NCBI GenBank assembly: GCA_022605405.1
Contig: JABYQQ010000004.1
Coordinates: 1,488,001 to 1,552,000 of the forward strand
Length of the DNA: 64,000 bases
DNA from: Earliella scabrosa
Lineage: Eukaryota > Basidiomycota > Agaricomycetes > Polyporales > Polyporaceae
Reading direction: 5' to 3'
Below, in pieces: positions 48,712-60,900 of this stretch (the stretch's first letter is position 1; each line of letters begins with the position of its first letter). A program made the position numbers and the translations under genes. Under the pieces are notes generated by a model. That model was not told the origin of the DNA, did not search any database, and worked only from the letters and a program-made list of their open reading frames with translations.

Positions 48712-49813
48712 ATGGATACGCAAACTCGCCGATCCGCCCGCCTCCGTGCGCGTGCGGATGATGCCACACTCAGCGCCGCTGCGTCTTCCAATCCAAGGCG
48801 ACGTACCCTGAAGCGCAAGTCTCCGGAGCTGGATGAGACCAAATCTGTCGAGTCACCGAGGAAGCGTGCGCGGGTTGAACAGCTCGAGCGAGAGCTCAAT
48901 AAGCGAGAGACCGAACTGAACCGGCGCGAGATATCTCTTTCACAGAGGGAATGCGCTCTCGAAAGCCTGAAGGAGCAGGTGAGAGCTCTCATTGTTGAAA
49001 AGGACGGGTACGAGCAGATGTGGAAGGAAGGGGAGGTCGAGATAGCGAGGATGTCTGCCAATGCTGCGGCTCCGGGGTTGGACCTGCAGTGGCTGCTCGC
49101 ACACTTGGACGATGAGTATCAATGCTCATTGTACGTCATTCTTCTGTCTACCTTCGTATGTCACACTTATGTGCTTGTTCATACTACTAGATGTTTTGAG
49201 TTAATGTGCGCCTTTCCTTACCTGACCTATTCTGCTAGTCTGACTCTCACTCAGGGCTGAACCATACGACTTGAACAATCCTCGCTGTGGTCACGCATTC
49301 TGCGCTGCATGCATTCTCAAGTGGGCTTTTGCTGCTATCCATCGCGGGTGCGGCTACTGGCATGAAGCCCTCGAATGCCCCCTATGCCGCGCCGTTCTTC
49401 CTCATACCCCGGATAACACAGCGCGCAACATGTCCACCTTCCCCTTCATTCCAAACCGCTTCGTAGACAACAACATCAAAGCCTTCTTGGTCATTCTGAA
49501 AGCCGCCGCGGCCTCTAAGAAGGAAGCGGCTGGCCCTATTGAAGGTACGCAGTGGCATGGGGAGGTGGATGACAAGGTGATGGCTTGGGGTGAAGGGCAG
49601 AGTGCGCGAGTTGAGTGGGAGAACCGAGCTCAGTAAGTCCCATACACTCGTGATAGCACTATTCATAATGTCATTGTCTCACTTCACTATCCTCGAACTG
49701 TGTCTACATCACGCAGGACAGGACGAAAAGAGATGTCCTTCCTCATCAACAACTGGACCACTCTGCAAGCAGAGGACTTCGTTTCGATCAAGGATCGTCT
49801 TGAGCATGCCTAG
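48712..49813 (+). CDS. Coiled-coil protein with RING-like domain
   Basis: Exons 48712-49130, 49255-49632 and 49717-49813 give 297 aa. The N-terminus is basic with nuclear-signal-like runs (RRRTLKRKS, PRKRARVEQ). Residues about 63-105 form a charged coiled coil (LERELNKRETELNRREISLS). Then comes a RING-like zinc module: YQCSLAEPYDLNNPRCGHAF, CAAC, and later CPLCR. In standard RINGs the first pair is C-x2-C, but here the second position is Ala (CSLA), so one zinc ligand seems lost. The exon 1/exon 2 junction falls exactly here, and I found no alternative splice that restores Cys. The C-terminus is helical and ends INNWTTLQAEDFVSIKDRLE-H-A. It is probably an E3-type or scaffold protein of the nucleus; substrate unknown. 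Confidence 0.85.
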
Positions 49814-51114
49814 GCTACCTGCACCTTAGCCATACATCCTCAAGCACCTACGAGCGTTACGATGATACCATGTATCATGATTGGCTGCCTCATGCTGCTG
49901 CCCGCCTGTACGGTTTGTTCGGGCGTATCATTGATTCTCTGTTTTCGTCTTTGCATACCACTGTCATCGCGTGTTCTAGGCTTCGTACTGATAGCCACCA
50001 CTCCCCTTCGATCGCCACGCACCGCATAGCAATTCCCTCTCTATATCGCGTCCCATCGTCATGCCCTCTGCTCCAGATCATTACCCTGCTCGCTTTTTCC
50101 GAGCGTTCCGAGTCGCAACCATCCACCTAAGGGTTCCTTACATTAGTACGTGACGACCTAGGCGGCACGATGTCTCAGGGCTATGTCAGCGGATACAATA
50201 ACGACGTTGACGCTCTCAATTGCATGCATGCCAGAACCGCGTCAGCGTTTATGAGGAATTCAGTCCATCATACTCAGCGATCGATGTGTCGATACGGCGG
50301 AAAACATATCTCATGACGCCGTCAGGCTGCTTGCCCGTGCCCAGTTTTGGGCCGCTGAGGTCCTGGGGTGCGGATAAGGGTTCACGGAACATCGTACGCG
50401 CACATACGCGCTGGAACCGTCCTGCCATACTCCGCACCTTCTATCTCTTGCGGCGCGCTCTGCGTGGACGACGGGTGACGGCTCCGGGGACGCCGTGCAG
50501 GGTCCCATCATGCGCATGTTCGCAGTCGTCATCGAGAAGATGCACCCCTGCGCCCTTCTCAGCTGAGCTTCTCGCCCAGACCTCGTGCCGCCGTGTTGTT
50601 TTTGAGTTTGCAGACGCTGCGCTGCGTTCGCGCGTTCGGACGCGGCTGGCACGCACTGGCAGGGGCGCGTGCTGCATATGCAGAGTCTTCTCCGAACAGT
50701 TTTCAACATCTGCGCATTCGAGGACCCTGTCAGCATGCTGCCAACACTCATCGTCGCGCCGATGGGGTTCCGGAAGGCGATCCGCCGCTTCCAGGCACGC
50801 ACGAACGCCTGCACGAAGATGTTCCGAGCGAGTATTGCACCCAGGACGCCAATACGGAGGGGAGCAAATCTAGCGTTTGCGAGTCCAACATACAACAAGG
50901 TTGAACATGTGTCATATACAGGTGCCGTACCGAGAGTAACAGGCCGTCTGCACCCATGGGCGCGCACGATCTTCCAAGACGAAGGGCGATGTAGGTCGAG
51001 ACCACGATGACAGGGAGAGGCGAGAGCAAAGGTAGCCCGCGCCCGGTGCGGCGCGGCTTCGGGTGAACGGCTGGCCATCGATCAGGCGGGGCCCGTGCGC
51101 CAGGAAAGGTACAC
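49814..51114. other. Intergenic 3'-3' region, no supported gene
   Basis: This 1.3 kb stretch lies between the stops of the RING-like gene (+) and Arp8 (-). A 255-aa minus-strand frame (50311-51078) and a 217-aa plus-strand frame (50220-50873) overlap each other. Neither has a recognisable domain, and stops are scarce in several frames at once, so I leave both uncalled. Confidence 0.5.
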
Positions 51115-54100
51115 TCAAAGGTAGAAGCAGCGCTCCTTCAGGGCGCGCATCCCGAACATTTCCTGTGCGGCAGATAGGGTTAGCGATGAGAACATCTCAG
51201 CGAAGACGACATGAGAATGTTCCAAGGAACAACGATGAACAATAGGAGCTGACGGAGTCAGAGGGGTGAACGTGCAGACCCCGAGCAACGGACAGCACGG
51301 AGAGGTTCAGATGGGGTATTCCTCTTTCGATAGAGAAACACTGCACAGAGGCGAGGCGCAAATCAGGGACATGGGCTCAATGAACTAGGCACTCACCCAA
51401 TCTGCGCTGGTGACCCACAGATCAGCGACACCATCCATTTTGCCCAGGACGGCAGCACCCTTCCATGCGAGCACTCGAGGGTCAACGTCTTTGGGCGGCG
51501 GGATGATTTGAACTTTCTCCATATTCGGTACAAGCGGCGTCGCTATCGCCTGCAGCCTATCGTGCAGAGTCAGCATGTCTCGTTACTAGACAAGAATACG
51601 TCGATGACGCCTTCAGACACACCTGCTCTCGAGAGCATGCGCCATGCCCGGGACGAGTGCAGTTCCCCCGATGACAAGGACCGCCTGGAGATACTTGCGG
51701 ATCTTTTCGTCTCCTCCCGCTGCTCGCGCACTGTTGAAGATCGCGACGTCGAGCGGGAGCTTGCTCGCCTCGAAGCTGACGTCGATGTTGAATGCCCCAA
51801 ACGCTACCGGGATCGGGACAGGATGGGGTGCGTGTGGTGCAGCGACGGTCACAATCGGGGTCTTGCTGTCGAGCTCATCGACGTCGATGACCTCCACTGG
51901 CTTGGTTGTCTCTTTGCTCTTGCCCTTGTCTGTGTTCGTTGAGTCTTGCGCCAGATCTTTCTTGGTATCATCCGAGTCCTTCTCGTCCTTCACTTCCTTT
52001 GTATCAGCGCCGCCGTCCTTCTCTGCAGTCGCATCGGTCATCTCCACGTCCTCGTCTTTTACGTCCTTGGTGTCACTTGCAGAAGTGGGAGGTTCGTCAG
52101 CAGCGGGTGTGACGGGGCTCGTAGCTGACCCTGGAGTCGAGTTAGTCCGTCACGAACTATCTACCGACGTTCGGCATGCACTCACCGCTAGCAGCGGGCT
52201 GTGGAGTTACAGCTAGCGATCGGCCTTCTGTCGTTGCTGGAGTCGGCACAGCAGTAACCACTGGCGGTACTTGGTCAAAGGCCATCGGTGGTGGCATGAC
52301 GGGGAACAGGTGCTGTGTAGATATCATCATGGCTTGCGTCTGTGTCAGGCCGTCGTGTCAGTCGAATGGACCACGAAGAAGACGACACGAGACACGTACG
52401 TATCGCTCCGACCACTTGTCTGCGCTTTGCTCGACCATCATCTCTTCAGCCATGTCCGGCGCGCGAGTCAGGAATCGCATGCCCGCCCGCTTCTGCTCAA
52501 ACTCGATAACACGCGGCTCGAAGAGACACTAGATACCTTGTGAGTATACGTACAACAAAACGGACTGGCAACATACCATAGGCGCAAGAATGATCTCGTC
52601 ATATGCTCGGAGACCATACTTCTCCGCAGGCCGACCCGGTCGCCGGACGTAGAAGTCGTATAAGTTCAGTGCAACATCACCCTGTATCGACAGAGGTTCG
52701 CGTTAGAGAGGATCCCTCAGGCATCGCCTCAAAACAAACCTCTGCCAGAGTACATAATCGTGCCTTGAGGTCTTCCATGACACTCCAATCGTACGACCGC
52801 GCAAGGTCGATGTCGCGATATGGAAAACCAATCTTCTCTAGGAGGACGTGCAGGAACTCTGTGATGTCATTTCCACCCATACTGAGCACCATCCTGGAGG
52901 GATTCTCATCAGCGATCGTAGCGGGGGATAGATGAAGCTTGGTTACGTTACCTAGTGTCGGCGATGACTAGCCCGTCGTCGACGCAGGCAATGCTGGTCT
53001 TGACTGCACCCATGTCGACCACGCAAGCGTTCGATATCCCCGCGCCGTAAGTCGCAGCCAGCGATTCCTATGCGCATGTCAGTATGAGTTCCTGTCTCAG
53101 ATGCAAACACCAGTACTTGCTGAGCACAAAGCTGTTTGAAGCCCATGTCGATGAGCAAAATCCTTGCCAACGTTTCCACATATAGACGGTCGTAGTAGTC
53201 GGGGATGACAAGGACAACAGAGTAATCCTGATGGATGCAAAGGTTCAGAACAGTCAAAGCCCCTCGCTCGCTATAGAAGGACTGGCCTTGTATGCGCTGG
53301 GTTCGATGTCCTTGAGTCTTAACGCTTCTCGAAAGATGGTCTCAACGTCACTGAGGATGTGTTGAAATGAAGGGTAATCGCGAGTGTTGAAGTTGCCGCC
53401 GTAGATAGGCCACCGCACAGCATAACCCAACTCTTCGGGTGTCGCGATACGAAGGGCCTTCTCGCCTACAAGGACCGGTTCGTCCGACGAAGTGATCCAG
53501 TCGACATGGAATGGATCGTTCATTTCCGGGATAACCTCAGGCTTGAACTGCTCGTTGAATGTTGTCGCGATTCCGGCGGCATTTGTTGTGACCCGCAGTT
53601 TGTAGAAACGCATGCGATCACGCAGCGACACAGTAATCGCAGCGACCTTAGCGTCAAACTAGTGCAACGCAGGAACTCAACTTCGTTGCGGTATACGGGT
53701 ACGCGACGCTCCATGTACGTACAGGGTCGTCCGAAGCTACCGTCACCCCATACTCATCTCCACTGGGGGCGCTTGTCGACGGTGTTGACCGTTTCCTCTC
53801 TTCGCGCGGTCGAGTGATGCCTGGGACATACTTCGGAGGGGGTACCGCCGTCGTCTGCTTGCGCGCAATCACGTTTGGGACAGTGAGAGGCGTAACGTCT
53901 GACGCGCGTCCAATTCGAAGAAAACGGGAGCCCGGGTGGATGACAACAACCTTTGCGCCTCTCCGAGTCTATGCAACATGTCATGCACCACTCACGATAC
54001 GACCAGACGGAGACGTACATCTATGGGGGTAGCAGCACCCGCCTCATCGAGGACATTCCTGATCCTGTGCGAACGGATGACGTTCCTTGCCCAGAGGGTC

Positions 54101-54148
54101 TGAGAGTCAGACTTCAGGTATGTCGAGCCAACGTGTTTAGGATTCGGC
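51115..54148 (-). CDS. ARP8: Actin-related protein 8 (INO80 complex), first exon not placed
   Basis: A nuclear actin-fold subunit of the INO80 chromatin remodeller; with actin and Arp4 it binds the HSA region of Ino80 and contacts linker DNA. Typical blocks are PKHVGSTYLKSDSQTLWARN, VVVIHPGSRFLRIGRASDVT, MRFYKLRVTTNAAG, SMGGNDITEFLHVLLEKIGF, then PYRDIDLARSYDWSVMEDLK, and the C-terminus FGMRALKERCFYL. Checked exon edges include 54019-54148, 53723-53968, 51623-52130, 51397-51556 and the terminal exon 51115-51162 after a 234-bp intron. An insertion of about 75 residues rich in Asp, Lys and Glu carries PVEVIDVDEL, which looks like a SUMO-interacting motif. The exon starting at 54148 begins mid-codon after an acceptor. 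Upstream there is an in-frame stop and no clear start exon before the tRNA-linked duplication at 54473, so the true start is unresolved. Confidence 0.92.
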
Positions 54149-54472
54149 CTGGGTAGAACGCGTCACAACATGCCGTGCGCGGAGAACAAGCAGAGGAAGG
54201 CTGACGCGAGTGGAACATGGAAGGATGTGTATCGCAAGGCCGACTCATCTCGTTTGGCATTTGGTATTCCGCGAGGCATGCGAGGTTGATGTTAGCCTGG
54301 TTTACAAAGAGGTGGTCCCGAGTCAAGGCGCGAGAAGGGACAGGAGCAAGGACACATAGCCGCTGTACTTGCGCGTTCGAGGGCAGACCACAGATCGCTC
54401 AGTGACAGAAGTCGTCCCTTGCGTAATATTGCTGCACGGAGTGTTAGTGTGCCAAAAGCTCCCGTCAATGTC

Positions 54473-54555
54473 GGCCTGGTGGTCTAGTAGTATGATTCCT
54501 TCTTAGGGCATTCTGCATTTGGAGGAGGTCCCGGGTTCAATTCCCGGCCAGGCCC
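54473..54555 (+). tRNA. tRNA-Pro (AGG) with 11-nt intron, second copy
   Basis: The mature part (72 nt) is identical base for base to the minus-strand tRNA at 16760-16843. The anticodon AGG is at 54505-54507. The intron at 54509-54519 follows position 37 and reads CATTCTGCATT, unlike the 12-nt intron of the first copy. Cloverleaf arms and the A and B boxes are intact, so it should be functional. Confidence 0.94.
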
Positions 54556-54734
54556 ATGAAATTGAAGTGTGAGCTTTTTGCGGATCATCTACCCTACCCA
54601 CTCTTCTCCTACCCACTCTTCCTGCGACCCATTGATTCGTGTATACAGGTCCACCGCAAGCACGAAGTTGAACGTCGCATACGAAGAGGGTTTGAGTACC
54701 GAGTTCTGAGCTGAGATGCCACGCTCCAACTCCC

Positions 54735-54905
54735 CCGTCTAGATAGATGCCAAATTCACAGCGAAACGGCGTAAACCGACCTCCACCAAGTTCCATGGGC
54801 AGAAGATGCGCCATGGCTGAGCCAGAGTCGGGCCGCGTTTTGTCACGTCGAGGATCACTTCGCTTGTGCTCTTGTCAGGGAACGAGCGTGGTTCAGGTCA
54901 GGCCG
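54735..54905 (-). pseudogene. Decayed 3' fragment of the F-box/RCC1 gene
   Basis: On the minus strand, about 130-150 bp align with the last exon of the F-box/RCC1 gene (about 16400-16535). Shared blocks include TTCCCTGACAAGAG and TTTACGCCGTTTCGC, and by eye about 70% of bases match. The peptide stretch MAHLLPMELGGGRFTPFR mirrors MAHILPIGFGRGRFTPFR in the intact gene. Frame-breaking changes occur (a TGA shortly after the SLTRAQAK-like start, and a shifted frame), so it is non-coding. The adjacent tRNA-Pro copy keeps the same order and spacing as at 16.5-16.84 kb, but the whole block is inverted. Confidence 0.78.
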
Positions 54906-55935
54906 GTTCATGACCCCGCCTTCGAACATTCTCGTTTGTACAATGCGGTCAGCTGCGGAAGAACTACGTACGAGCAGTGAACATACACGGTGCTATTGTT
55001 GTTGACTCGGAGGTCTTTCAGTTTGGAACGCAAACCTCGGGCTACCAATCCCCCCTACCGTTCGAGCTTCGCATGGCATTTGAGTCGTTAGGGCACATTG
55101 CACAGCAGGTTCGAGCATCGTGAACTCGCATGGGCTTCGAAGGTCCATTGCAAGGATGTTGGCCTTCATCTAGGAAGCAATGGGGGCCGGGGGGGGGGGG
55201 CTCCGAGTGCCTACCCCTCCACCAAGTTCGTCTTTTCTGTGCGTAGAGGTTGGAGGCATGAATAGACCATAACTCACACCTCCAAGTTACCTCCAAGTTC
55301 CGAGCCTCTGCCTCTCGTGACATGTATCAACGTCATCGCGGCCTGTTCTGGTGTGAACGCCTGTAGGTCGAAACGGAGTGGTCCTCGGAGCTGGGCTTAA
55401 GTCGCCGAGATGACAACGCCATGCAAAACTCCAAAGCTTCAGAGATGAACTTATGTGGAAGCCACCTGACGAGCACGGATGTAGGTCAATGAGTACTAAG
55501 CTTCGATCGCAAGTGCACAGGAGACTCACCATCCAGTCCAAGGAGGCGACAACCCATCCATATTCAGCATGCAACAACCTACCGTCCCCTCACGACGCCA
55601 TTCAAAGGTGCAAACCGACCTGCGACCACCCATCGCACCTCCACACAGCCGTATGCTGCGTGTGCCATGCGTATCAAGGTGGCGGGAGGAAGGCGGGACA
55701 GTGGTATGTGGTATGTATTAATCATCGTGGTCTGATATATGGGCAATACGTACGTAGCACTAAACGCGTCCGAGCAGCAAGAAGATCGTGATCGTGTACT
55801 CAACAGAGGCAAAGATGGAAGCTAGCTACTACTACTACTACTATTACTGATACACAGCGTCCGTGTCGCCACGCACGTCAGTCGTAACCCGCAGCCTCCG
55901 CGCTCTCCACAGCATCGCGAGGGGTAGTGAGGCCC
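54906..55935. other. Intergenic region with homopolymer and triplet repeats
   Basis: No gene is recognised in about 1.0 kb. It holds a run of about 12 G around 55189-55200 and a TAC/CTA triplet repeat around 55825-55850, just downstream of the aspartic protease stop. Confidence 0.5.
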
Positions 55936-57971
55936 TCACAGCAGGAGGTTCGCCCCGAGCAGCCCGGTCAGAAGCGCGGAGACCCAGACACCTGCGATCT
56001 CCACCCGCACCGCACCGTTCGAGCCAGTGTTGCGGTCGCTGCCCGTGCCCGCGGTCGACCCGGTGACAGTCGCAGCGATCTCGCCAATCGTCGGGCTGGG
56101 CGCGGGGCCGGTGACGCCGTTCATCGCCAGCGCAGTCTCCGAGAGCTGCGCAAACCCGACGGAAGGTGGGCTTGCGCGGAAGACCGAGTAGACGTTCTTG
56201 AGGAAGGTGTCGCCGACAATCCATGCGGGTGCGCTCGTACCGGAGGTGTCGAGCGCGAAGAAGCCGCCGACACAGGTGTTCCGGGTGACTTGCATGAGCA
56301 AGAAGTCCGCGTTCGAGATCGGCCACGAGATGGTACTCGACCCGTAGCGCATGGTGATGTTCACGTCCGTCGAGCAAGCTAGATGATCATGTTAGAATGG
56401 CCAAGGAAAGAGGGCGACGAGCAACTCACGGTATGTGTAGTAGCCCTCGTTGTCGCCTGTGAGTGCTTGGCTACCAGGGATTTGTGCGTAGATGGCATCG
56501 ATGATGGCAGGGGGACCACCGACAAGAGTGGTGCCAGTGTCAATGGCAGCGTACGAACCTGATCCCGAAGGAAGGGTGACAGAGTTGCCGTTCACTGTCA
56601 ACTCTGGATAACAATGTTACTATACAGCATAGACGGTGAGAGTCACGAATAGCGTACCTGTCAGCTCCTGAATCCAGTACGTTCCTCGCCCTCCTGGGAT
56701 GTCCTGGTAATCGATGTCGCCGGTGAACAGCGAATTGTTGACGGCTCCGAGATTGAACGTTCCTCCAGGCTCTAGAACCTGCGCCTCCGCGACATCGACA
56801 AAGCGAGTCAATTGGAAAGCCATAAGTGGCTCATCGAGGGCACCGTTGTCAGCAAGCGCCTCCCAGAAAGGCGTAGCACCAGAGGATGCGATTGACTGGA
56901 ATCCGAGACCCATCAACCCGGACACCGGTGAGTTCAGCAGATTCTGAGTGATCTGCGTCACAACGGCTGTCACGAACGAAGACAAAACATGAGTTGGGGT
57001 GATTGACCGGGCAGCAAAAGAGGGATCCTCTTACCGAACACTTGTGATTCGACCTCGAAGCCGGCCATCTGGACGACATCCTGTCCTAATGCACCGCGGG
57101 CAGCACCAGAACCATAGCTGATTGAGAACGCGGTGTTGAGGTCACGGAAAGAGGAAGATGCTATGAAAGATAGTCAGCACGGTTGCCCAATGTCCAGGGG
57201 AACGTTGAGTTGAAGGCGAGGACCACGCGAGAGTGTATTCGGCACACCACCGCTGCAAAAAGCATGGGGCTGACAGAGTGTGAAGCGTCCATTGAGGCGG
57301 GTGACGTCATGGTAGACTTTAGACTTGAAGACCACTTGGACAGGCGAACATGCAGGCCAGAGCCCATCCCATGATCGCAGGCGAGCGTGCGACGGACGGG
57401 GATCATCACGTCGACGACGTCATAGGGGAGCAGGTGCAGGGGAACGCACAGAGAGGAGAAACTCACAGCTAGGGTTGAAGGTAGGGATCTCATCTCCGGT
57501 AGTCGAGAACTCATCCGACGCAGCTAGCCAGAGATCTCTGCATGCAGAGGGTTAGTGCGGAACAGGGTCGGAAGGCATTAGCACGCACGATGAACCCGTG
57601 TCGAGAATGACATTGTACGAGATCGCTGGGGTGCCCACTGCTATTGAGCCGTAGAAACTCGAGTCGGCATTTTGGTTCGTGAGACTAACTCGCGGTCAGC
57701 GTCTCAAAAGAGAACAATGAAGTGTGGAAGGAACGTACAGGTTGATGCCGGCCGCGCGCTTCTGTTGAGCAGACTGACTGCCGTACTTGGTCTTGAGCTT
57801 CGCCTTCTGGCTCTTCAGCCAGTCGGTGCCGTTGAGTGCAGGGCGAGTGCGACGGGTGAGGTTAATGGTGCGTGGCACAGCGGGTGGTGCAGGACTGGGG
57901 GCTGCGAGAGCCTGCTGGGATGCAATGGAAAGCAGACATGCGACGGCGAGCGAGTGGGGTAGTAGATGCAT
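55936..57971 (-). CDS. Secreted aspartic protease (A1 family, polyporopepsin-like), probably GPI-anchored
   Basis: Exons 57739-57971, 57589-57684, 57467-57537, 57035-57160, 56658-56966, 56430-56603 and 55936-56378 give 483 aa with consistent phases. A signal peptide (MHLLPHSLAVACLLSIASQQ) is followed by a propeptide ending near KKR-like basic residues. Both catalytic motifs are present: ILDTGSSDLWLA and AAIDTGTTLVGG. The flap region has SISYGSG, and a late Cys pair (YPCSTDV...NTCVGGFF) fits the conserved disulfide. The last about 60 residues are Ser/Thr/Gly-rich and end in a hydrophobic segment (AGVWVSALLTGLLGANLLL) with no basic tail, as in GPI-anchored proteins. It should act on extracellular or wall proteins at acid pH. 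The intron at 57161-57466 is unusually long (306 bp); the others are about 50-70 bp. Confidence 0.95.
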
Positions 57972-60900
57972 GGCTTGACGGGCGTAAAGGAGGGAAAAGG
58001 AGGTGTAGGTGGCCGGGGGGACCGGAAGGAGTTAAAGTAGGAAGAGGAGGATGGCTGCGCACAGCGCGGTGGGCCAAGGATATGATGCTCCGATGTGTAA
58101 TGCCGCGCGAAAGAGTTGAGTTTCGGAGGCGTCCCGTGGTGAATGCGCGTGGAGCAGAGAGCGGACGGAGGAGGAGGTCAGGAGAGAGCGAGGCGTGTAT
58201 CCAGCACGAGGAGCAGGACGGGGACGAGATGGAGGAGAGTGGACAAGACGAGCGGCGGCTTGCAGATGGCTGCCCGCGCCCGAGCCTGCCAGGCCTAGAC
58301 GAGGCGCTTGGGTAGCGATCCGCAGCCCACAGCCGCCCGCGCCAAGCTCCTCAGTCCACATCGTAACCGTCGACCTCCGGGCTCCCCGCGCCCTCTCTCT
58401 CGTCCTCCTCTTCCTCCTACTCGACGTCTAGCAACGCCGCTTCCCTAGCTTGTCTCAGTCTCAGTCTCCTGCTCGACGCTTGTGCCTCCCTGCGACGTAG
58501 GCCGCCAACGGATCGATGCAGTACACCACCGCCTGTATCCATCTGCGTCAACAGCCTCAGCGCCACGCTCACCCTCCTCCCAATCCAGCAAACGTTTGTC
58601 AAACGTTGTCAGAATGAACCTTGGCATAGTACAATATTGCATGGCTCCTGTAGTTGCTCCCCGCTGTATACAACGACATGTGCCGTCAACAAATTGCAAC
58701 CGAGCCTCTTGTCTTGCCTTCGATGCGCGTCCCGTCCTCTAAGCCGCCCGCCAAGTCGCTCCAGTTTTCCTGGGCTCTCGCTACCTTGCCCCGTACAGGT
58801 GCATCAGAGGTGTATTGTATTGCCGCGTACTCCGGGTCTGCGCGATTCGTAATGTGCATAACAAGAATAGGGCCCGAGGACCACTATGCGATTCTAAATG
58901 TGTAAGAGCCTGTCTTTCTCACCTATTAGCATGTACTTACTTGTACCCGGGTTCCAGACGCTACCAGCCCCGATTCACGTTCATGCGCAGCTTGCGGAAG
59001 CTTCTTTGAATCTACCCGCAGCACAAAGGTAGGATAACGTGCCCTGTAGCGGCTGAGATGCCGATAGTCGGCTCCATGCCTGGATATCGAAACGGCCTTG
59101 TTCCGTACAACCGCTCCTTCGGCTTCGATAACCATCTGGTTTTTCATCTAGGCTATTAGTTCTGACCGATTCTTCCGCGGTCTTGCCTCCTCACGGATTG
59201 CTTGTGATGGCCATTGGTCGCGACTCGCGTTCATCGGCCGACGCAAATTCTCTGAAACAGTGGAGCGCATATGCGGATGACGGCACGTCGCGGGTATACA
59301 CTGCAGCAGCGCGCAGTCATACAGGGTTATTATTAACGACCACCTGCGCAGTCTGAGGTAAAGATATCCTATTTCACGAATGTGCTCACGTAGTATAGGC
59401 GACGCCGCCAGTCCCTCAAGTAGGCTGCTCTACGCCCCACCTAACCCTGAGTGGTCAGCAGTCTTTATGTGGACTGACATAGCTCCAGTCCGCAGTCATC
59501 GCTACCGCTGCAGACCGACTAGACCTGTGCGTCTCAAGCATTCCTCCTCTCCTCTGCACTGCCTCACCCACATATGCCCGGCGCTCTTCATGTTCTTAGC
59601 CATCCCACGAACTATCCGCATGCCCCACATATAACACACGAAGACCACTCACCAGGACAGCCTGTCATGGACTTGGTCTCGGCACCTTGCCATGGTGTGT
59701 TTTGGTCGTAATCAACGCACCGCTTGCTGCGAAATCTCACCACTTACGAAGTCCGGTCGGGACTTGGCCTTGCCTTGCAGGCATGTTTTCTTCCTCTATC
59801 TTTGTTCATACCTAGCCGAAAAGTTTGCTGATTTGACCCTCCTTCCGTTATATGCTGTAGGAGCCCTTGGGAAGCGTCATGCTCAAGTTCAGGCCTTGCG
59901 GTGAAGATGAGCCGGACGATCGAGCGTCTGCCCATGTCGTCTCGCCACACATACTGCAGGGAGATGAGCTGCCCTCCTTCCTCTTAAATCTTCTATTGTC
60001 GGCCTCTGCTGAAGCCTCGCAATTGTTAGCAGGCGCGCTGCACACTCGTCATTCTCAGCCTGAGTGAACGGTTTCGTCCCGGGTGAGTCTTCCCTACAGC
60101 CAATGAACGATGAGCGCTTGAGGCGAACACGTGGTGGCGGTGCCAGTATCTTCGCGCGGTTACTCCGTTGGCAGCCTCAGTGTACTTAGTAGTACTTACT
60201 TGCATGTACAGACAATAGAGCAACCTGCATCGTGCTGTAGGCGGCCTATGGCAAGGAAACAGGTAAATGTCCGCCAACACCAAGTCAATGGTCATGTAAT
60301 ACGAAGTTTGCAGAAACTCCGCCTATAGCCCTGTGCAAATTCGACCAGCGGTGTCCGAAGGGACTCATCTTTCTGACCGCGCCCTGATATTCTCCCACCG
60401 CAGGCTGCTCGGCCAATCTCACCCTCTCACTTTGTCTCGACACAAGAAATCACCTTGACCGGCCACAAAAGGCAAGAAATCACTGCGCATGTTTGGGGAA
60501 GCATGTAGAGATTGCCAATGTAACTTGTCCATAACCCTGGGGAATACGTTGCGGAGGGGCACTGCAGAGGATCGAAGCCGGTGAACCCGACAGAACCTGT
60601 TTCGCGGCATGTGACTTACCCAGGGAAATGTGGTCATTACGTCCGTTGTACAGAAGGTGCCAAATGTGGTTCTTCTCGTCGGCGATGGGGAGGTGAAACG
60701 TTTCGAACACAACGCTATTGAGACCCTGTGCATTCAGTAGCACACACTCATGGTGAGATTGAGCATTCTCTGATATTCTGACTCGCGAAGCTGACCACGA
60801 GCGCGAAGGCTGATAAGGACCACCACGACGTCCTGACGAGTTCTTCTGGTAGCATCGGCAGGACGCTGGCAGGACCCAAGCGCAAGCTACTGTCCACAAT

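Noticed and set aside
50220..51078. Overlapping 217-aa (+) and 255-aa (-) frames between the RING-like gene and Arp8
   Set aside because: Mutual overlap in GC-rich sequence, no domain, and no splice evidence.
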